64,000 bases of DNA from positions 61,781,140 through 61,845,139 of the forward strand of contig CM055101.1 in assembly GCA_029204225.1 (NCBI GenBank), read 5' to 3'. Made by a program: the position numbers and the translations under genes. The stretch's first letter is position 1, and every line of letters starts with the position of its first letter. This document shows positions 59,174 to 64,000 of this stretch, piece after piece. The DNA comes from Diphasiastrum complanatum (Eukaryota; Streptophyta; Lycopodiopsida; Lycopodiales; Lycopodiaceae). A model generated the notes under the pieces. It was given only the letters and a program-made list of their open reading frames with translations, ran no database searches and was not told the origin of the DNA.

Positions 59174-61376
59174 AACAGATTTATGTAGGAAATAAGTCAC
59201 ATAAATAAGTCATCTCATATGCAAATTTTTCAGTCTTTAACATTCTATGTCATGGCTGGAATACTGATGAGGAAAAAAGGTTTCTTCACTGAGATCCATG
59301 CAGATGTTGTTATTTATCACCATCACCGAAAGGAGAGCAAAAGGTTAGACCTGCTGTTCCAAGATGGAATAATAACGTTATCAGATAACGACTAACTTGG
59401 TCGATTCTGAAGGTAAATGACCAATCTCTTGCTGGTCTACAATAATTTCTGGTGAAAATGTTCTCATTACTACATTATTTAAGAGGATTCAATAAGTTTT
59501 TCGTCTATACAGACTTGCTCTGCGATTTATTATATGAAGTTTGTCCTGGTGAACTCGCTGCTGAAATTCAGCTGACAGCTAACTAGGATTTCGATTTGTA
59601 TGCAGAATGTAATCTTTTCTAAGTATACGACTCACTAAATCTAGCTAAGATCATATTCAGAAGGTGACTGGCTTGAATATAACCTAGTTTTAAATTTTCA
59701 AAATAGGCTTACTCTAAGTAGTGCATTCACAAATAGTCCCATATGCACTAGCTTGCTTCTCTTTTATAAAGTTATTTTCTTCTTTTCAGCTGCACGACCT
59801 CACGGCTACATTTTCTAATACTCGTGGAAAGTTGAAACCAAACATCCATTCGTCTTGCTCCCATTTTAATATTGTAGGAAGAGTATTAACTCTCGAGAAG
59901 AAACAACAGCTGAAGTTAGATGTAAATAAAGATTGTAAGTACTTAGCTGTGATACAATCAAGTGATGCATGCATTCACGATGAGAGTCGCTAAGTTCAAT
60001 TTGTGTGATAAGATAGCTCATTTGCACAGGCCAAATTACCAAAGGCTTGGCTTGATGCTCCACTGAAGCATGTATTTCCTAATTTGTTGAAGTTAAGATA
60101 TACTGCTGGCGTTAGCATGCTCATGTTGGCTATTCTGATCATGTGAAGTTTAATATCAACGTGCTCCTAACTTTGGAGAGGTCTAAGCTGCCTGCAAGTT
60201 ATTGGCCAATTACAGTGAACTATTGAGTTGGGAGGTGGCAGCTTGATCTAATTTGAACTTTGGTTCGTAGTACTCTTGGCACCGTGTTTAGCTACAAGTA
60301 ATTTCTGTGTGGAAGATTAATTGAACTTGGATTAAACTAAAACTGATCAACCTCGATCAGCAGTCATGCATTATCGACATTTTGTCCTGACTTTTTTCCG
60401 TCAGTAATTTCACAAAAACATATATTTTAGAGACAAATCGTATACTAGGAAGGGAAGAGTCAACCAAAGATGAGTAAAGAGTGAGCAGCTACATCAGTAC
60501 TTGCCACATGATTTTTATTTTTTAAACTACAACAACATTCACGGGAGAAATAGAGAGAGAACATACTCAACTGCTAGTTAGCTTTAAGAATATAAAAAAA
60601 ATGAGCAGCTGATTAGTTCTAAGTATATATAGTGAGTAGTCGTGTGTTGCAAGTGTCATTTTCAGCTGCAGGTACGTCGGTTGCCTTGTCTTTCTTTGTG
60701 GGCGAACTGTTACACCTGTCTTTCCTTTTTTTGTTTGCAAGACGCGTTACCTGCCTGCTTTGATCGCCATCCTAAAACGCCATAGCCACCAAAAAAGCTT
60801 CAGTCTCCTTGGAGTGTATGGTAAATAGTTGCTGTCAGTGGCTTATCTTCCATATTGTGGGTGGGATTAGAACTTATAGGCTCCTTCTTAGCCGCCTTGC
60901 CTATAAATGTTGGTCCTCAAAGTTTTGTAACCTTGAAAGTAAGTTGTATACGTATGCAAAGGAGTTGCTATAGATGGGTTATTTGGGCTTTTGTGTATAT
61001 GTTTGAAATGAGAAAACCATTGTGGGTAGAAAAAACCTCTCTCTTGAGGAGTTTGGCCAGAACCCACATTCCCAAAACTAGGGAAAGCCCCCTAGGGGCG
61101 CAAGTTCTTAAAATTCGGGCAGTTACCATTAGGCCCTGCCAGTTTAGAACTAGGGATAGAGCATGGCTACCCTTAGACGTGATGGGTTCTCAGAAGCATG
61201 CCCTCGAGGGCTTTGCACTTAAAAGTTCTCTGACGTAAAATCAACAGATTGTTTATTTACATTATGAGAAAATTATGAGATTTAAAGCTTTTCAAAATGT
61301 AGAGCAAAATGAGAGAGGTTCTTATTGTTGGATGAGAGGAGATTCAAACTTAATTAGTGATTCTGCAACGCACTTT
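59174..61376. other. Downstream flank of the STIG1-like gene, no gene seen
   Basis: Intergenic sequence. The plus frame at 60855-61238 has no recognised domain and I do not call it. The stretch ends abruptly at 61377, where the duplicated retroelement block starts. Confidence 0.45.
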
Positions 61377-61644
61377 CAAAAACTATCACTAACTAAAATT
61401 GGAATGAAAACACTAAAATGGCCATAACTTGGTCATAATAGCTCCAAATCAAAAAATCTCAGAACCTCCAAGAAGCTAAACAAAAAATCTATTGATCTAG
61501 AATAAGAAATGACAAAAAAAAATTAAGATTAAATGGTCAAAAATTGAATCAAAGCTTTCTGAAAATTGAAAAATCAAGAAAACTAGAACAAGAAACTCTA
61601 CCAAACTTAACAAAATCCACCAAATCTGATGGGGAAAGGATCTA

Positions 61645-62247
61645 ATGCTCTGATACCAAAATTGTCATGTGCCAATATTAGCATTTGAACATCTAATCCA
61701 TTCATTAAAACATCAAATTACAATGGAAATACAAGAAATCAAGAACTAGTCAAAATTCAAGAAGATAGCTAAATGTAGCAAAACTTCACCAAAATAGGCA
61801 AAGTAAGGTATCATTATTCATGATTATTGATCATTCACAAGATTAGGCCTGAAACTAGAGCATGATCATAGCTCTCATGTGAGTGTAGGCACATGAACCA
61901 TCAATACTATCAAGAAAGCTCTCAAAGAGAAGCTTCAAGATCACCAAGAGTTCGAAAACTCATAAAAGTAGAATAGCCTCCAAACAACCTCCTCTATTTA
62001 TAGTGGGTATTTAGTGCCTCTAATTAACATTTGGGGGCCTTATTACCTTCATTTGGGCCTTACAACCATTATTACAATTCCCGCAATACAAATGTCGCGT
62101 GGTTGTTTGCGCCTTTTATTAACAATTCCAATGACTAGTTCTAGTCTAGTTTAGCTCCATGGCTATTAACAATTCCAATGACTAGTTCTAGTCTAGTTTA
62201 GCTTTCATTACTAAGCTCATGGGCCAATTACATATAGCAACATGACA
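61645..62247 (-). mobile_element. Element A 5' LTR with primer-binding site (second copy)
   Basis: The LTR at 61663-62247 has near-perfect inverted ends, TGTCATGT and ACATGACA. TGGTATCAGAGC lies just beyond its minus-strand end. A 47-bp tandem duplication (62121-62167, repeated from 62168) makes it longer than the copy at 24980-25526. Confidence 0.85.
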
Positions 62248-62752
62248 TTAACAGTATCGAAATATACAAGGACTCGAGAATATACAAAGACTCGAAAAAT
62301 ATACATTGACTCAAAATTACAATGACTCAAAAATTAAGAGTTTTTTGAGTCAATCCATATCGAAAAATTCTAACTTTTGGATATAAAAAAATCTTTGATT
62401 TTTTGAATCATATAGTATCGAAAATTCTACAACGGGCCGGATTTATACACTGTGAACCAGAGTCAAATAAATCAAAATCGATGCGATCAGATCCAGGGTT
62501 CAAGACATCCAGATATTTTTCGTCTCGATCCGATCCGTTTCAGAGTTACAAAATCACACTTTGATGGGATTGACATTGGGCCAAAAAAGGCTTGGGTCGA
62601 AAAAATTCGATCTTGAATTTTTCGATCTTTTGTACAAAACTTTGAGCCTTCTTCCTTCATTCTTTTTTGTAGTTTTCAAGAATAGATATAAACATGATTT
62701 TTCAGGATGCTCATTACCTAATGGAATTGGGCTAGAGCATGAAATTCCAACA
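62248..62752 (-). mobile_element. Copia B 3' LTR, broken by element A (second copy)
   Basis: On the minus strand it starts TGTTGGAATTTCATGC after the purine tract AAGAGGGAG. It runs to the A insertion at the same base as in the first copy. GACTCGA and TGACTCAAAA words cluster at 62270-62350. Confidence 0.78.
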
Positions 62753-62812
62753 CTCCCTCTTAATGTTGATTCTGAAAAGTTTTTGATCTTCAGATTTAAT
62801 GATTTGTTGAAT

Positions 62813-64000
62813 CTAAGATGGTGCTCCATAACGAAGTAATCTGCTGCCATAAAACTCTGTACTGTAGTAAACCAAAGAACTTAGCCTTGCGCTTTGGTTG
62901 TCACAATAGATGAACGTCAGATGTGACTGAATAAATTTGATATCTGCAAGTAGGTTCCTCAGCCAAATCGCCTCCTTGGTATCATTTGTGGCAGCTGTAA
63001 AATTTGATCCTGTGGAAGATGATGCTATGAGGACTGTTTTTGGCTGTAAGAGATTGGGCCTTGATTGTATGGAATACAGATTCAAAAGTCGATATTTTGG
63101 TGTTGATGCCTTCTGCCCACTCTCCATTTGTGTAGCCTTTGAGATATTGGCTAATGGTCAAACTTTTGTTGACTGATGAAATCAGACTACTGGGTCGGAT
63201 TCAAAAAATATACTCCAGTGTTAACATGCATTTCAAAGCGTTCATTGAGTTTAAATTGTTTCTGAGTAATAAAATGTCATCTACATAATGAGTAGTGATA
63301 ATGGAAAGATCTGATACAGACTTGAAGTGAATATTTGAGTCTACTGAGTTTGGATAGAAATCATTCTCATTTAGAACTGTAAGTTTGGTATCATCTTCTA
63401 CCTTGCACTGGTCAACATCAGTAGTTGACTCTGCCTTTGAGATAGTGTTTGAGTTTCTATACAAAGTAGCAAGCCGGATCATCCATGAATCGAGATGGAG
63501 ACTATTTGGATCAATTGATCTTCTATGTTGAAATTGATCCTTTGATGTTGTTCGATCCAATGAGGTTCTGACTCATTTTCCAAGTCAGTATCAAATTTTG
63601 AAAGTTCAACCTTTGGGTTGGATTTTGCTGTAGCTTTTCCCTTTTGGTCGAAAAATTGATCTTCCACAAAAGTGACATTTCTGCTCATGAATGACTTCTG
63701 AGTGTCAATTTTGAAGAGATTGTATATTTGGTGGTATGAGGAATAGCCAATAAAGATCTATCTACTGCTATTCGCGACCCTTGAGTCAGATTTTGGATTT
63801 TTTGACCTTGGATTGAATTTTGACTGTTTGATCTTTGGGTCAGATTTTTCTAGAGATCAGCAATGATCTAACTAAAAGCAAAACATCCAAACACTCTAAT
63901 ATGGTTGAGTGATGGCTTTGATCCTGTCCACATCTCATAAGGTGTCTTGCCATTCATGGCCTTTGAAATGGATCAATTTTGAAAATAGGTTGAGCTGTAG
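62813..64000 (-). pseudogene. Copia B: integrase, RT and RNase H remnant (second copy)
   Basis: Minus strand from the right: integrase end with [12 protein letters not shown] and [13 protein letters not shown] (63985-63870). A linker follows with NVTFVEDQFFDQKGK. The RT palm is at 63300-63201 with ITTHYVDDILLLRNN, keeping YVDD. RNase H is at 63127-62813 with TNDTKEAIWLRNLL and FIYCDNQSARLSS. Most of RT and part of RNase H are missing between these blocks. The integrase continues off the window. Confidence 0.85.

Larger units (their letters stand above)
61377..64000 (-). mobile_element. Second copy of the A-in-B nested retroelement block
   Basis: This is closely similar to 24699-27193 over its whole length, in the same order: A leader, A 5' LTR, broken B LTR, B RNase H, RT and integrase. 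The left edge at 61377 is abrupt, whereas the first copy continues leftward. At 63943 this copy continues with B integrase where the first copy is broken by copia J. It runs off the window. Confidence 0.88.

Noticed and set aside
60855-61238. 127-codon plus-strand ORF
   Set aside because: No domain, no supporting context, and composition like the surrounding non-coding DNA.

Overview
This window is eukaryotic nuclear DNA from a land plant. The evidence is a multi-exon AUX1/LAX-type auxin permease gene with GT-AG introns, a STIG1-type cysteine-rich secreted protein gene, and LTR retrotransposons primed by initiator tRNA-Met (TGGTATCAGAGC). The permease is divergent from the seed-plant proteins I know, so a non-seed vascular plant or an early-diverging lineage is possible, but the window alone does not settle this.

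Only two genes look intact. On the minus strand at 1085-4980, eight exons join in frame into a 469-residue auxin influx carrier-like membrane protein. On the plus strand at 58697-59173 lies an uninterrupted STIG1-like gene of 158 codons. Almost everything between them is nested, decayed transposon sequence.

Layout: 8.5-12.1 kb holds copia remnants N and C with their LTRs. 12.1-25.5 kb reads best as one old Ty3/gypsy element (A, minus strand) with both LTRs and a matching 5-bp target duplication, TTAAC. Its middle was replaced or invaded by copia copies E, F/G, H and D. 25.5-32.7 kb holds copia B (minus), cut by copia J (plus), which runs into a decayed relative K. 34.8-35.8 kb and 40.6-41.5 kb carry minus-strand copia relics L and M. 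43.5-57.5 kb is best explained as one CACTA (En/Spm) transposon of about 13.9 kb. It has CACTACAA ends, subterminal CCTCGGTATA-like repeats and a decayed TNP2 transposase. Inside it are a non-coding LTR element, an unrecognised ORF beside another LTR, and a four-unit macrosatellite with long GA tracts. From 61377 to the window end, the nested A-in-B junction of 24.7-27.2 kb appears a second time, so that block was duplicated after nesting.

No tRNA or rRNA gene, CRISPR array or bacterial-type operon was seen. The clearest unusual signals are a perfect palindrome, CACACGTGTG, recurring in or beside LTRs of several copia families; repeated loss of the segment between gag and the integrase core in separate copia copies; the duplicated nested block; and the large composite CACTA element.
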